27,553 bases of DNA from Clostridiales bacterium (GCA_004555705.1 SFHI01000038.1:1-27553); one strand, 5' to 3'. Shown: positions 1 through 11,331, numbered from the stretch's first letter. A program made the numbers and translations. The notes: generated by a model from the sequence alone, not told the origin.

Positions 1-110
1 CTGCAGGGCAATTGTCAATACATTTTACCTCTAACCGGGGGATTGCCACGCCAGTGTGCGCACTGGCTCGCAATGACAGTGTTTATTTTCTAAACAACAG
101 TTTATCTTTG
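1..110. repeat. MITE-like element A (core class 1), truncated by window start
   Basis: Right half of an inverted-repeat element. The terminal repeat TAAACAACAGTTTA lies at 91-104. The REP-like arm at about 38-78 runs from GGGGGATTGCCA to TCGCAATGACA and carries the hairpin CCAGTG-TGCG-CACTGG. The left half lies outside the window. The sequence before the arm (ACATTTTACCTCTAACC) resembles the matching part of copies C and I, so it probably belongs to that subfamily. Confidence 0.8.
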
Positions 111-127
111 AGCCGTATGGGATGCTA

Positions 128-283
128 TTACACAAGGGAAAATTCGTAGTTTTCAAATTTCAGCCGGTCGCCGGTGTCCACACCGAAGGGGAGCAGGGCA
201 ATGGCCACCTCGGAGACCACGCCGGTGTCGTCGTACTTGACGTAAGCGTAATCGCCGCGGATGTCGATGATGGTACAGAGCAT
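128..283 (-). CDS. Small 51-aa protein, DUF3006-like
   Basis: A short minus-strand gene encoding 51 residues, starting MLCTIIDIRGDYAYVKYDD and ending in TAA. The ATG at 283 has a strong AGGAGG at 292-297 with an 8-nt gap. Another ATG at 290 is out of frame and too close to that site. The pattern (a short hydrophobic strand, then RGDYAYVKYDDTG, then ALLPFGVDTGD, then LKFENYEF) resembles small DUF3006-type beta proteins, which have an IEGD-A-V-DDG strand pair and an LLP-G-GD turn. That assignment is by eye and its function is unknown. It has no signal peptide or membrane segment. It sits between repeat copies A and B, downstream of nifJ and its terminator on the same strand, and is probably transcribed alone. 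I saw no convincing promoter. Confidence 0.7.
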   Translation of the reverse strand: MLCTIIDIRGDYAYVKYDDTGVVSEVAIALLPFGVDTGDRLKFENYEFSLV

Positions 284-330
284 GGGGCATACCTCCTGAT
301 GGGAAAAGGTTCCTTGTAATACGTTGGGAG

Positions 331-557
331 GAAAAATTGTTGTTTACAGTCCTAATAGCGCACTGAAAAAGAACTGTCATTGCGAACCAGTCCGCAGACT
401 GGTGTGGCAATCCCCCGGATATTCTGGAATCTTCGGAAAACAGACAAACGCCCTAACGAACCGTCCTGAATTGTTGGGGGATTGCCACGCCAGTGTGCGC
501 ACTGGCTCGCAATGACAGCGTTTTATTAGGCGCGCACGCGTAAACAACAATTTATCG
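331..557. repeat. MITE-like element B (core class 1a)
   Basis: A complete copy. The left end has AAATTGTTGTTTAC (334-347) and the right end TAAACAACAATTTA (541-554). Two inverted REP-like arms lie at about 375-417 (hairpin CCAGTC-CGCA-GACTGG) and 473-518 (hairpin CCAGTG-TGCG-CACTGG). The spacer between the arms contains ACAAACGCCCTAACGAACCG, which is also present in copy D, so B and D form one subfamily. The first T of the left terminal repeat is replaced by A. Confidence 0.88.
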
Positions 558-578
558 CTGCATTACCGGTGCTTATGG

Positions 579-606
579 AAAACCGCCCCCGTTGCCGGGG
601 GCGGTT
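579..606 (-). terminator. Rho-independent terminator after nifJ
   Basis: A GC-rich stem, AACCGCCCCC with GGGGGCGGTT around a short loop, lies 31 nt past the nifJ stop on the minus strand. It is followed by a short T tract on that strand (GGTTTTCC). Confidence 0.85.
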
Positions 607-637
607 CTTGATTTGCGGGTGGTGGGATGCCTGGGAA

Positions 638-4165
<3,528 letters not shown>

Positions 4166-4205
4166 AATGAAATACCTCCTAAAGGATTCAATTTTTGTCG
4201 GATAC

Positions 4206-4234
4206 ATCATATCACTTTTCCCCCAATTTGTAAA
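4206..4234 (-). promoter_or_regulatory. Sigma-A promoter of nifJ
   Basis: On the minus strand, -35 TTTACA (4229-4234) and -10 TATGAT (4206-4211) are separated by 17 nt. They lie about 40 nt upstream of the TTG start and its AGGAGG. Confidence 0.8.
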
Positions 4235-4321
4235 GGCGGGAATAGGTGGTTTTCTGAAAAATCCATGGACAATCCGGGGGAAGAAATGGGATTCCGGGGA
4301 AACCGGGGATGGAAAAAAAGG

Positions 4322-4350
4322 TTGTCTTTTCGGTGGGAATAGGCTATTAT
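4322..4350 (+). promoter_or_regulatory. Sigma-A promoter of comM
   Basis: -35 TTGTCT (4322-4327), 17-nt spacer, -10 TATTAT (4345-4350), 33 nt before the comM ATG. Its position also argues against translation starting at the upstream in-frame ATG at 4134. Confidence 0.75.
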
Positions 4351-4382
4351 GTATAGGAAATGAGGGACAGGGAGGGAAAACC

Positions 4383-5894
4383 ATGATCTGCAGTGTGCGC
4401 ACCCTGGGCATCAGCGGAATATCGGGCAGCGCGGTAACGGCGGAGTGCTATATCTCCAACGGCCTGCCGGGCTTTGATATCGTAGGGCTTCCCGACGCGG
4501 CGGTGAAGGAGGCCCGGGAGCGGGTCCGTGCCGCGGCCAAGAGCAGCGGCCTGGGCTTCCCGGTGAGCCGGATCACCGTGAATCTGGCCCCCGCCAGCCA
4601 GAAAAAGGCGGGCACCCATTACGATCTGCCCATTCTTTTGAGCATCCTGTGCGCTCTGGGCAGCGTCCGGCGGCCCAGCTCCTCGGACGCGTTTCTGGGG
4701 GAGGTGAGCCTGGACGGGTCGGTGCGGCCGGTTTCCGGCGTGCTGCCCATGGCCCTGGCTGCCAAACGGGAGGGCATCCGGCGGATTTTTGTCCCGGCGG
4801 AAAACGCGCCGGAGGCGACGCTGTCCCGGGGGCCCGCCGTGATCCCGGTGCGGACGGTCCGGGAACTGGCAGACGCCCTGAACGGGGAGATCACCCTGGC
4901 CGAGGAGCCGCTGTGGATTCCCGGAGGAGGGCGCCGGCAGGAGCCGGATTTCAAGGATGTGCTGGGCCAGGAGAACGTGAAGCGGGCTCTGGAGGTGGCC
5001 GCGGCAGGCAGCCACAACGTGCTGCTCATCGGCCCGCCGGGCTCCGGCAAAAGCATGCTCAGCAAGCGGCTGCCCTCCATCTTGCCGGACATGACCTGGG
5101 AGGAGGCGTTGGAGGTCAGCCAGGTTTACTCGGTGATGGGCCTGCTCACCCGGGAACATCCGCTGATCACCCGGCGACCCTTCCGCTCGCCCCACCACAC
5201 GGTTTCCAACGCGGGACTGGCCGGCGGCGGAACCAACCCCAGGCCCGGGGAAATCTCCATGGCCCACAAGGGCGTGCTGTTCCTGGACGAGCTGCCGGAA
5301 TTTCGGAAGGATACCCTGGACATGATGCGCCAGCCGTTGGAAGACGGCTCCGTGACCATTTCCCGGGTGTCCGGCTCCGTGACCTATCCCGCTGAATTCA
5401 TGCTGGTATGCGCCATGAACCCCTGCAAGTGCGGCTGGTACGGTGACCCCAGCGGAAGGTGCAAATGCTCGGAATTCGCGGTGGAGAACTACCGCAGCCG
5501 GATTTCCGGGCCGCTGCTGGACCGGATCGATATTGTGGTGGAGGTTCCCGGGGTACATTTCGAGGACCTGCGCCGCCGGGAGGAGGCGGAGCCCTCTGCG
5601 GAAATCCGCAAGCGGGTGAACGCCGCCCGGGATATCCAGAACCGCCGGTTCGGCGGCAGAATCTGCAACGCCCGGATGGGTCCCGAGGAACTGCGAAGGT
5701 TTTGCGCCCTGTCGGAAGAGAGCGCGGGGCTGATGAAGAACGCCTTCGACGCCATGGGCCTCACCGCCCGGAGCTACGACCGGATTCTGAAGGTGGCGAG
5801 AACCGTGGCGGACCTGGACGGCAGCGAAGAAATCCAGCCCCAGCACATCGCCGAGGCGGTACAGTACCGCGCGGTGAATCTGGGGAACGGATAG
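4383..5894 (+). CDS. comM: YifB/ComM family Mg-chelatase-like AAA+ ATPase
   Basis: 503 aa, the usual family length. The N-terminal ChlI/Lon-like domain (about 1-180) starts MICSVRTLGISG and contains GLPGFDIVGLPDAAVKEARE. The central AAA+ domain has Walker A GPPGSGKS at 217-224 and a Walker B region with GVLFLDELPEF, preceded by RPFRSPHHTVSNAGLAGGG. A zinc-like cysteine cluster MNPCKCGWYGDP follows, and then the C-terminal ChlI-type domain with RSYDRILKVARTVADL. In Gram-negative bacteria ComM is a hexameric helicase that aids branch migration of incoming DNA during natural transformation; its role in Clostridia is inferred from homology. The ATG at 4383 follows GGGAGGG and a good promoter. The gene is followed by repeat copy C rather than a clear terminator. 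Confidence 0.95.
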   Translation: MICSVRTLGISGISGSAVTAECYISNGLPGFDIVGLPDAAVKEARERVRAAAKSSGLGFPVSRITVNLAPASQKKAGTHYDLPILLSILCALGSVRRPSSSDAFLGEVSLDGSVRPVSGVLPMALAAKREGIRRIFVPAENAPEATLSRGPAVIPVRTVRELADALNGEITLAEEPLWIPGGGRRQEPDFKDVLGQENVKRALEVAAAGSHNVLLIGPPGSGKSMLSKRLPSILPDMTWEEALEVSQVYSVMGLLTREHPLITRRPFRSPHHTVSNAGLAGGGTNPRPGEISMAHKGVLFLDELPEFRKDTLDMMRQPLEDGSVTISRVSGSVTYPAEFMLVCAMNPCKCGWYGDPSGRCKCSEFAVENYRSRISGPLLDRIDIVVEVPGVHFEDLRRREEAEPSAEIRKRVNAARDIQNRRFGGRICNARMGPEELRRFCALSEESAGLMKNAFDAMGLTARSYDRILKVARTVADLDGSEEIQPQHIAEAVQYRAVNLGNG

Positions 5895-5904
5895 GGATAC
5901 TCCG

Positions 5905-6149
5905 GAACGATAAATTGGTGCTTGTTGAGAAAACGCTGTCATTGCGAGACCAGTGCGCACACTGGTCGTGGCAATCCCCCGGTTGAACGCAAACAGGTAT
6001 CGATTACCACCAAAAGCCGAAACAATCCCCACTTTTCCGGGCACTTTTCGGCACATTTCCCCTCTATCCGGGGGATTGCCACACCAGTCTGCGGACTGGT
6101 TCGCAATGACAGCTTCTTTTTTAGTGCTGTAAACAACAATTTACCGTTC
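5905..6149. repeat. MITE-like element C (core class 1b) with unlike ends
   Basis: The left end, GAACGATAAATTGGTGCTTG (5905-5924), is the variant terminal repeat also seen in copy D. The right end, TAAACAACAATTTACCGTTC (6130-6149), is the common form. REP-like arms lie at about 5938-5982 (stem GACCAGTG/CACTGGTC) and 6069-6112 (CCAGTC-TGCG-GACTGG). The inter-arm spacer (GTATCGATTACC...) matches that of copy I. It ends only 35 nt before the thiI start codon. Confidence 0.88.
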
Positions 6150-6184
6150 TGCTAATTTTGAATCTGATACAATGAGGTATGATT

Positions 6185-7375
6185 ATGAAAGAAATTTTCC
6201 TTCTGAAGCTGGGCGAGATTGTGCTCAAGGGGGCCAATAAGCGGCAGTTTGAGTCCCGCCTGCGGCAGAATGTCCGCAGGAGAATGAAGAAGTTCGGCGA
6301 ATTCGACGTGTATATCATGCAGTCCACGGTGTATGTGGAGCCCAAGGACGAGCTGGCGGATGTGGACGGGGCCTGGGAGGCCTGCCGGACCATCTTCGGC
6401 GTGGTGAGCCTGTGCCGCTGCCGTCCCTGCGAAAAGAATCTGGACGCCATTTTTGAGGCCATTGAAAACTACCTGGGCGACGACCTGGACTGCGCCAAAT
6501 CCTTTAAGGTGGAGTCCAAGCGCTCCGACAAGGCCTTCCCCATGACCTCCATCCAGCTTTCCCAGGAAATCGGCGGGCGGCTGGCGGAGGCCCATCCGGG
6601 GGTAGCGGTGGATGTGCACCACCCGGACTATACGGTGTATGTGGAGGTGCGGGATTTTGCCGCCTATGTCCACGGACCCGCGGAGCCGGGAGCGGGGGGC
6701 CTGCCCACCGGCGTGGGCGGCCGGGCCATGTGTCTGCTTTCCGGCGGCATCGATTCCCCGGTGGCGGCCTATATGATCGCCAAGCGGGGCGTGGAGATCG
6801 AGGCGGTGCATTTCTTCTCCTACCCCTATACCTCCCAGCTTGCCAAGGACAAGGTGGTGGAGCTGGCCCGTCTGGTGGCCAAATACTCCGGAAAGATGAC
6901 CGTGAACGTGGTGCCCTTTACGGAGATTCAGGAGGCCATCCGGGACAACTGCCCCGAAGAATACTTCACCCTGGTCATGCGGCGGTTCATGATGGAGATT
7001 TCCCAGCGGATCGCCAGACACGACGGCTGCGGAGCCCTGATCACCGGGGAGAACCTGGGACAGGTGGCTTCCCAGACCATGGAGGCCATGACCGTCACCG
7101 GGGCGGTGGTGGATATGCCCATTTTCATGCCCCTGGTTGGCATGGACAAGGAGGAAATCGTGACCATCGCCCGGAAAATCGGGACGCTGGAGACCTCCAT
7201 CCTCCCCTATGAGGACTGCTGCACGGTGTTTACCCCCAAGCATCCCAAGACAAAGCCCACCCTGGGGCAGCTCCTGAACGCGGAAAAGAATCTGGACCGG
7301 GAGGCCCTGATGGAGCGGGCACTGGCCGGAGTGGAAAAGATCAAGGTGGCGGGCGATGATGAAGCTCTGCTGTGA
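6185..7375 (+). CDS. thiI: tRNA 4-thiouridine sulfurtransferase ThiI (no rhodanese domain)
   Basis: 396 aa. It adenylates uridine 8 of tRNA and transfers sulfur to form 4-thiouridine; in some bacteria it also takes part in thiazole (thiamine) synthesis. An N-terminal ferredoxin-like region (MKEIFLLKLGEIVLKGANK) is followed by a THUMP domain at about 60-165. The PP-loop pyrophosphatase domain has SGGIDS at 186-191 and VHFFSYPYTS. The protein ends soon after the TPKHPKTKPT motif, so it lacks the C-terminal rhodanese domain of the E. coli form. This is the usual Gram-positive architecture, with sulfur supplied by a separate cysteine desulfurase. I chose ATG 6185, with TGAGG 7 nt upstream, over the in-frame ATG at 6179, which would abut that site. 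It overlaps pncC by 20 nt, so the two are translationally coupled. Confidence 0.95.
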   Translation: MKEIFLLKLGEIVLKGANKRQFESRLRQNVRRRMKKFGEFDVYIMQSTVYVEPKDELADVDGAWEACRTIFGVVSLCRCRPCEKNLDAIFEAIENYLGDDLDCAKSFKVESKRSDKAFPMTSIQLSQEIGGRLAEAHPGVAVDVHHPDYTVYVEVRDFAAYVHGPAEPGAGGLPTGVGGRAMCLLSGGIDSPVAAYMIAKRGVEIEAVHFFSYPYTSQLAKDKVVELARLVAKYSGKMTVNVVPFTEIQEAIRDNCPEEYFTLVMRRFMMEISQRIARHDGCGALITGENLGQVASQTMEAMTVTGAVVDMPIFMPLVGMDKEEIVTIARKIGTLETSILPYEDCCTVFTPKHPKTKPTLGQLLNAEKNLDREALMERALAGVEKIKVAGDDEALL

Positions 7376-7931
7376 GGTGCTGGAGCGGCTCCAAGGGAAA
7401 ACCCTGGCCACCGCCGAAAGCCTGACAGGGGGCGGCATCGGGGCTGCCCTCACCGGAATCCCGGGAAGCTCCGCGGTTTACAAGGGCGGAGTCATCAGCT
7501 ACTGCGATGAGGTAAAGGCGGAGGTTCTGGGGGTGGCCCCGGAACTCCTCAGAACCCATGGAGCGGTGTCCGCTCCCGTGGCCCGGGCCATGGCGGAGGG
7601 GGCGAGGAGGCTGCTGAAAGCCGACGTGGCCGTCTCGGTGACGGGACTGGCCGGGCCGGGGGGCGACGAATTCGGGCATCCGGTTGGCACAGTGTTCATC
7701 GGCTATGCCGACGGATGCGTCCGCAGGACGGAGGAACATCATTTTACAGGCGACAGGGACCAGGTTCGGCAGCAGACCATCCGGGCGGCGCTGCGCCTGA
7801 TTCTGCGGGAATACTCCGGTGAGGCGCCCGGAAACGGTCCATCGGAAGAGGGGGAGAACGGTTATGCTGATATCAACCCGGGGGCGGTACGCGCTTCGGA
7901 TCATGATCGATCTGGCGGAGCATCAGAATGA
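7356..7931 (+). CDS. pncC: Nicotinamide-nucleotide amidase (CinA C-terminal domain, PncC type)
   Basis: 191 aa, a stand-alone CinA C-terminal domain. The family deamidates nicotinamide mononucleotide to nicotinic acid mononucleotide in pyridine nucleotide salvage. Characteristic motifs are LATAESLTGGGIGAALT at 17-33, SSAVYKGGVISYCDEVK, and SVTGLAGPGGDEFGHPVGTVFIG. The domain normally ends about where LRLILREY occurs here. The remaining 30 or so residues run through the start of the next gene and look like a low-information tail. ATG 7356 (or 7359) follows AAGGTGG and lies inside the end of thiI. The N-terminal MoCF-like domain of full-length CinA is absent. The order thiI-pncC-rrf2 with overlaps implies one transcript. 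Confidence 0.9.
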   Translation: MMKLCCEVLERLQGKTLATAESLTGGGIGAALTGIPGSSAVYKGGVISYCDEVKAEVLGVAPELLRTHGAVSAPVARAMAEGARRLLKADVAVSVTGLAGPGGDEFGHPVGTVFIGYADGCVRRTEEHHFTGDRDQVRQQTIRAALRLILREYSGEAPGNGPSEEGENGYADINPGAVRASDHDRSGGASE

Positions 7932-8295
7932 GGAGTACATTGCTCTGAATGAGATCGCCCGGCGGCAGGAAATCTCGGAAAAATATATGGAGAGCATTGT
8001 CCGGATGCTGGTGAAGGCCCGGATGGTGGACAGCCTCCGAGGCAAGGGGGGCGGCTACCGTCTGAAGGGCTCCCCGGACCGGTACACGGTGGGGAGTATC
8101 CTGCGCCTGACGGAGGAATCCCTGGCCCCTGTGGCCTGTCTGGAGCCGGGCAGCGAGGCCTGCCCCCGGATGGCCCGGTGCGCCACGCTGCCGGTCTGGC
8201 AGGGGCTGGAGCAGGTGATCAACGAATATCTGGACGGCATTACCCTGGCCCAGCTCCTGGAGGGGCGGGGCGACGGGGACGATTATGTGATATAA
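7864..8295 (+). CDS. Rrf2 family transcriptional regulator
   Basis: 143 aa, the usual size for the family. A winged helix-turn-helix covers about residues 1-70 (MLISTRGRYALRIMIDLA, then EISEKYMESIVRMLVKA, then LRGKGGGYRL). Three cysteines at 92, 100 and 106 (C-x7-C-x5-C) are in the position where IscR/NsrR/CymR relatives bind an Fe-S cluster or sense cysteine status. The C-terminus (LPVWQGLEQVINEYLDGITLAQLL) is typical of clostridial members. Which regulon it controls cannot be read from the sequence; iron-sulfur or cysteine metabolism is the family tendency, and no isc/suf genes are adjacent. ATG 7864 is preceded by a GGGGGAG stretch and lies 68 nt inside pncC, an unusually long overlap. A strong terminator follows at once. 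Confidence 0.92.
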   Translation: MLISTRGRYALRIMIDLAEHQNEEYIALNEIARRQEISEKYMESIVRMLVKARMVDSLRGKGGGYRLKGSPDRYTVGSILRLTEESLAPVACLEPGSEACPRMARCATLPVWQGLEQVINEYLDGITLAQLLEGRGDGDDYVI

Positions 8296-8296
8296 T

Positions 8297-8334
8297 GAAA
8301 ACCGCCGCGCCCCTGGGCGCGGCGGTTTTCATTT
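8297..8334. terminator. Strong bidirectional terminator after rrf2
   Basis: A perfect 15-bp stem (GAAAACCGCCGCGCC paired with its complement, loop CCTG) starts 2 nt after the rrf2 stop and ends in TTTTCATTTT. A-rich and T-rich flanks on both sides mean it could also stop transcripts from the pepE side. Confidence 0.92.
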
Positions 8335-8389
8335 TCTGGAAAAAAGGACGGCGATGGCGCGGGTGCAAACGGTTGATCCCTTGGTAAGC

Positions 8390-8609
8390 AAACGACAAAT
8401 TGGTGTTTGTAGGTGTGCGTCCCGAATTACCTGTCATTGCGAGACCAGTGCGCACACTGGTCGTGGCAATCCCCCGGTTAGAGGGGAAATGTTCAAAAAA
8501 CGGACAAACGCCCTAACGAACCGTCCTGAATTGTTGGGGGATTGCCACACCAGGCTGCGGCCTGGTTCGCAATGACAGCGTATATCCGACAAGCACCAAT
8601 TTGCCGGTG
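8390..8609. repeat. MITE-like element D (core class 1a) with variant ends
   Basis: Both ends carry the variant terminal repeat: CAAATTGGTGTTTG (8396-8409) on the left and its near-inverse CAAGCACCAATTTG (8590-8603) on the right. The T of TAAATT is C in both. Arms lie at about 8432-8476 (GACCAGTG/CACTGGTC) and 8536-8579 (CCAGGC-TGCG-GCCTGG, a fully compensated stem variant). The inter-arm spacer is nearly identical to that of copy B. It lies between the rrf2 terminator and the convergent pepE-like gene. Confidence 0.86.
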
Positions 8610-8624
8610 AGAAACGATTGGGGG

Positions 8625-9359
8625 TCATCCTTCCAGCAGCGCCATGTCCAGGCAGTCTCCGTCGCCGGTGAGCTGTTCCAGGATGCCGTCCTTCAGGCGG
8701 TAGCCCTTGCCGAAAAGCAGCAGGCAATCGTCATCCTGATAAAAGTAGCTGCCGTCGGGCAGAACAAAGAAGCTGTGCCCCAGGCTGTCGGCGTAGGTGA
8801 TATCCTCAAACAGCCGCAGTCCGTCCAGAATATTGTCCTTCACCTTCTGATAGTGGGGCAGGATATTCACGTCGGTGAGACCCAGACCCGGGGCGAACCG
8901 GGGAAAGTCCGGGGAGGATTCGCCCTCCTCCTCGGGCTGGACATAGACCTCGTCCGCGCAGTTCATGCTGCCCGCGCTGATGCCCATGACCACGCCGGGG
9001 AAGCCCTCCAGAATTTCCCGCAGGCGGATTTCCCGGAAGAAATCATTCTGGGTGGGCACATGGCCTCCGGCCAGCACCAGAAAGTCGCTGTCCGACACCA
9101 GCTCTTCGGCGTATTGGGCGGTTTCACCGTCGAGAATCTGATAGCTGCTGAAGCAAATCCCGGCTTCGGCAAAGGCGGAAAACACGTCCGCGCCGAACCG
9201 GCAGGTAAGGTCATGGCGGAGAGGGTCAGAGCAGACGAACAAACACCGGGGGAAGGGGGGCAGGGCCTCCCGAATCCGGTCAAGAAAGCCGTTGGCGTTG
9301 CTCAAAATTGCCCGGTCAGCCCCGTCCACAAAGGGACTGCTGGTGATAAATAAGGTCAT
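8625..9359 (-). CDS. Peptidase S51 (dipeptidase E / cyanophycinase-like) family protein
   Basis: 244 aa with the class I glutamine amidotransferase-like fold of family S51. The nucleophile elbow GISAGSMN places the candidate catalytic Ser at 128. Before it, VLAGGHVPTQNDFFRE (about 95-110) corresponds to the family's GG-T-N motif. A conserved histidine occurs in NILPHYQ. Members hydrolyse Asp-X dipeptides or, in cyanophycinases, beta-linked Asp-Arg polymers; the actual substrate cannot be told here. There is no signal peptide, so it is cytosolic. ATG 9359 follows GGAGGAAA. It is the last gene of hprK-rluA-pepE, 16 nt after rluA. I saw no intrinsic terminator before copy D. Confidence 0.85.
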   Translation of the reverse strand: MTLFITSSPFVDGADRAILSNANGFLDRIREALPPFPRCLFVCSDPLRHDLTCRFGADVFSAFAEAGICFSSYQILDGETAQYAEELVSDSDFLVLAGGHVPTQNDFFREIRLREILEGFPGVVMGISAGSMNCADEVYVQPEEEGESSPDFPRFAPGLGLTDVNILPHYQKVKDNILDGLRLFEDITYADSLGHSFFVLPDGSYFYQDDDCLLLFGKGYRLKDGILEQLTGDGDCLDMALLEG

Positions 9360-9375
9360 GGGGATTTCCTCCGAT

Positions 9376-10350
9376 TCAGTCCCGGGGAAGGGGCGTGCCC
9401 GGGAAGTATTCCTCCGCGAAATCCACCTTGTCCACCCGGAAGGTTCTGCCGTTCAGATGTTCCAGGACTCCTGCCTCGGTGGTGAAGCGGAAGGTCAGCT
9501 TGTAGGAGTAAAGGGCCTGGTAATTTCGGTCGAAGCGCTTGTCCAGCTTGCCGTACTTGCCGTCCCCCAGCAGGGGGTGTCCCGCGTGGGCAAACTGGGC
9601 GCGAATCTGGTGGGTTCGGCCCGTAATCAGTTCGCACTCCACTAACGACAGGCCGCCCGCACTGGCGAGAACGCGGTAATTGGTCTGGCAGGTTTTTGCG
9701 CCGGGCTGGGGGGCGTCGGACACGAATACACGGTTTTTCTTCGCGTCCTTGAACAGGAACCCCTTCAGGCTTCCTTCCTTCGGCTTGGGGATGCCCTCCA
9801 CAATGGCGAGATACCGCTTGTCGATCTCCCGGTCCTTGATCTTCTGGTTCATAACCCGCAGGGCCTCGGCGGTTTTTGCCGCGATGACGATGCCCCCGGT
9901 ATTCCGGTCAATCCGGTTGCACAGGGCGGGGGTGAAGGACTGCTCCCCCCGGGGATTCCACTCCCGCTTCTGGTACAGGTAGGCCTGGATGTGGTCGATG
10001 AGGGTGCGGCCGTACTCCGCCCCGTCGTGGGGGTGCACCGCAAGCCCGGGCCGTTTGTCCACCAGGAGAATCTGGTCGTCCTCGTAGACGATGGTCAGCT
10101 TGGGGGATGCCACGGTCAGGTAGGCATTGTCCTCCCGGGGCTTGTCGAAGAATTCATCATTGATATACAGCTGCAGCACATCCCCCGCTGCCAGCCGGGT
10201 GTCCCGCTCCGCCCGGGCGCCGTTGCGCTTGATGCGCTTGATGCGGATATACTTCTGGGCCAGGGAGGCGGGCAGCAGTGGCACGGCCTTGGCCAGAAAC
10301 CGGTCCAGGCGCTGGCCCGCGTCATTGGGGCCGATGGTCAGTTCCTTCAT
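9376..10350 (-). CDS. RluA/RluD family pseudouridine synthase
   Basis: 324 aa. An N-terminal S4-like RNA-binding domain (RLDRFLAKAVPLLPASLAQKYIR, about 14-36) precedes the catalytic domain. The catalytic Asp is D148 in NRIDRNTGG, the RluA-family motif II, and ITGRTHQIRAQFAHAGHPLLGDGKYG is the downstream conserved block. The enzyme isomerises uridine to pseudouridine in rRNA (RluC/RluD type) or tRNA; the site cannot be deduced from sequence alone. Its ATG shares one base with the hprK stop (TGATG), so translation is coupled to hprK. Confidence 0.93.
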   Translation of the reverse strand: MKELTIGPNDAGQRLDRFLAKAVPLLPASLAQKYIRIKRIKRNGARAERDTRLAAGDVLQLYINDEFFDKPREDNAYLTVASPKLTIVYEDDQILLVDKRPGLAVHPHDGAEYGRTLIDHIQAYLYQKREWNPRGEQSFTPALCNRIDRNTGGIVIAAKTAEALRVMNQKIKDREIDKRYLAIVEGIPKPKEGSLKGFLFKDAKKNRVFVSDAPQPGAKTCQTNYRVLASAGGLSLVECELITGRTHQIRAQFAHAGHPLLGDGKYGKLDKRFDRNYQALYSYKLTFRFTTEAGVLEHLNGRTFRVDKVDFAEEYFPGTPLPRD

Positions 10351-11294
10351 CAGCCATTCCCCATATTGGACGCAAAATGGCGATCCACCTGCTCGGTAAA
10401 TTCCTGGGCGGCGTTGTAGCCCATCTTCTTCTGCCGGTTGTTCATGGCCGCAACCTCCAGAATCATGGCCAGGTTCCGCCCCGGGGTGATGGGGATGGTG
10501 TTCATGGGAATGTTGACCCCAAGAATCTCCATATACTGCTCCTCCAGCCCCAACCGGTCATAGACCTCCAGGGTGTTCCAGGGAACGATCTTCACCACCA
10601 GGTTGATCTCGTTCTGGCTGCGCACCGCTCCCACGCCGAAAAGCTTGGCTACGTTGATGATGCCGATGCCCCGGAGCTCAATATAGTTCCGGATCAGCTC
10701 CGGCGCAGTGCCCACCAGGGAATTTGTGGACACCTTTTTGATCTCCACGGCGTCGTCGGCAATCAGCCGGTGGCCCCGCTTGAGAAGCTCCACGGCGGCC
10801 TCGCTCTTGCCGATGCCGCTGTCGCCGATCAGAAGGATGCCCTCGCCGTAGACCTCAACAAGGACCCCGTGCCGGGTGATCCGGGGGGCCAGGGCCGCTT
10901 TCAGATAGGTGATGATGGTGGAAACCAGGGTGCTGGTGGCCTCCGGGGAGCGGAGAATGGTGATGTTGTGCTTGCGTGCCATTTCCATGCACTGCTCATC
11001 CGGGGGAATGTTCCGGGCGATAAGCAGGGCGGGGAATTTGTAGGAGAACAATCGGTCAAAAATAATGGAGCGCTCCGTGGGGGTCAGCTTATCCAGGTAG
11101 CTCATCTCCACATTGCCCATGACCTGCAGACGCATGGGTTCAAAATGGTCAAAATATCCGGCCAGCTGCAGCCCGGGCCGGGCCACATCCTCCACCGTCA
11201 GGTGGATGGATGCGTAATCCGTGGAGGCATAGGCCACCTCCAGATGAAATTCCTTTACAAGGGTGGTCAGCAATACGCTGTAGGTATCGATCAT
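10350..11294 (-). CDS. hprK: HPr kinase/phosphorylase
   Basis: 314 aa, the standard length. It phosphorylates and dephosphorylates Ser46 of HPr (and Crh), and so drives carbon catabolite control in Firmicutes. The N-terminal domain covers about 1-130. The P-loop GDSGIGKSE is at 157-165, a conserved His lies at 142 (RHGVLVEVYG), and the family signature IELRGIGIINVAKLFG is at about 205-220. The start is ATG 11294 (MIDTYSVLL) with AGGAGA 11 nt upstream. An upstream in-frame ATG near 11360 falls on the promoter and is rejected. It is the first gene of hprK-rluA-pepE. No HPr (ptsH) gene is in the window. Confidence 0.96.
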   Translation of the reverse strand: MIDTYSVLLTTLVKEFHLEVAYASTDYASIHLTVEDVARPGLQLAGYFDHFEPMRLQVMGNVEMSYLDKLTPTERSIIFDRLFSYKFPALLIARNIPPDEQCMEMARKHNITILRSPEATSTLVSTIITYLKAALAPRITRHGVLVEVYGEGILLIGDSGIGKSEAAVELLKRGHRLIADDAVEIKKVSTNSLVGTAPELIRNYIELRGIGIINVAKLFGVGAVRSQNEINLVVKIVPWNTLEVYDRLGLEEQYMEILGVNIPMNTIPITPGRNLAMILEVAAMNNRQKKMGYNAAQEFTEQVDRHFASNMGNG

Positions 11295-11331
11295 GGGAAA
11301 CCACGTCTCCTGACATTCTCTTTTTGGGGAT

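Noticed and set aside
6165..6173. Extended -10 (TGATACAAT) as the thiI promoter
   Set aside because: Transcription would start about 5 nt before the ATG and exclude the ribosome binding site; there is also no -35.
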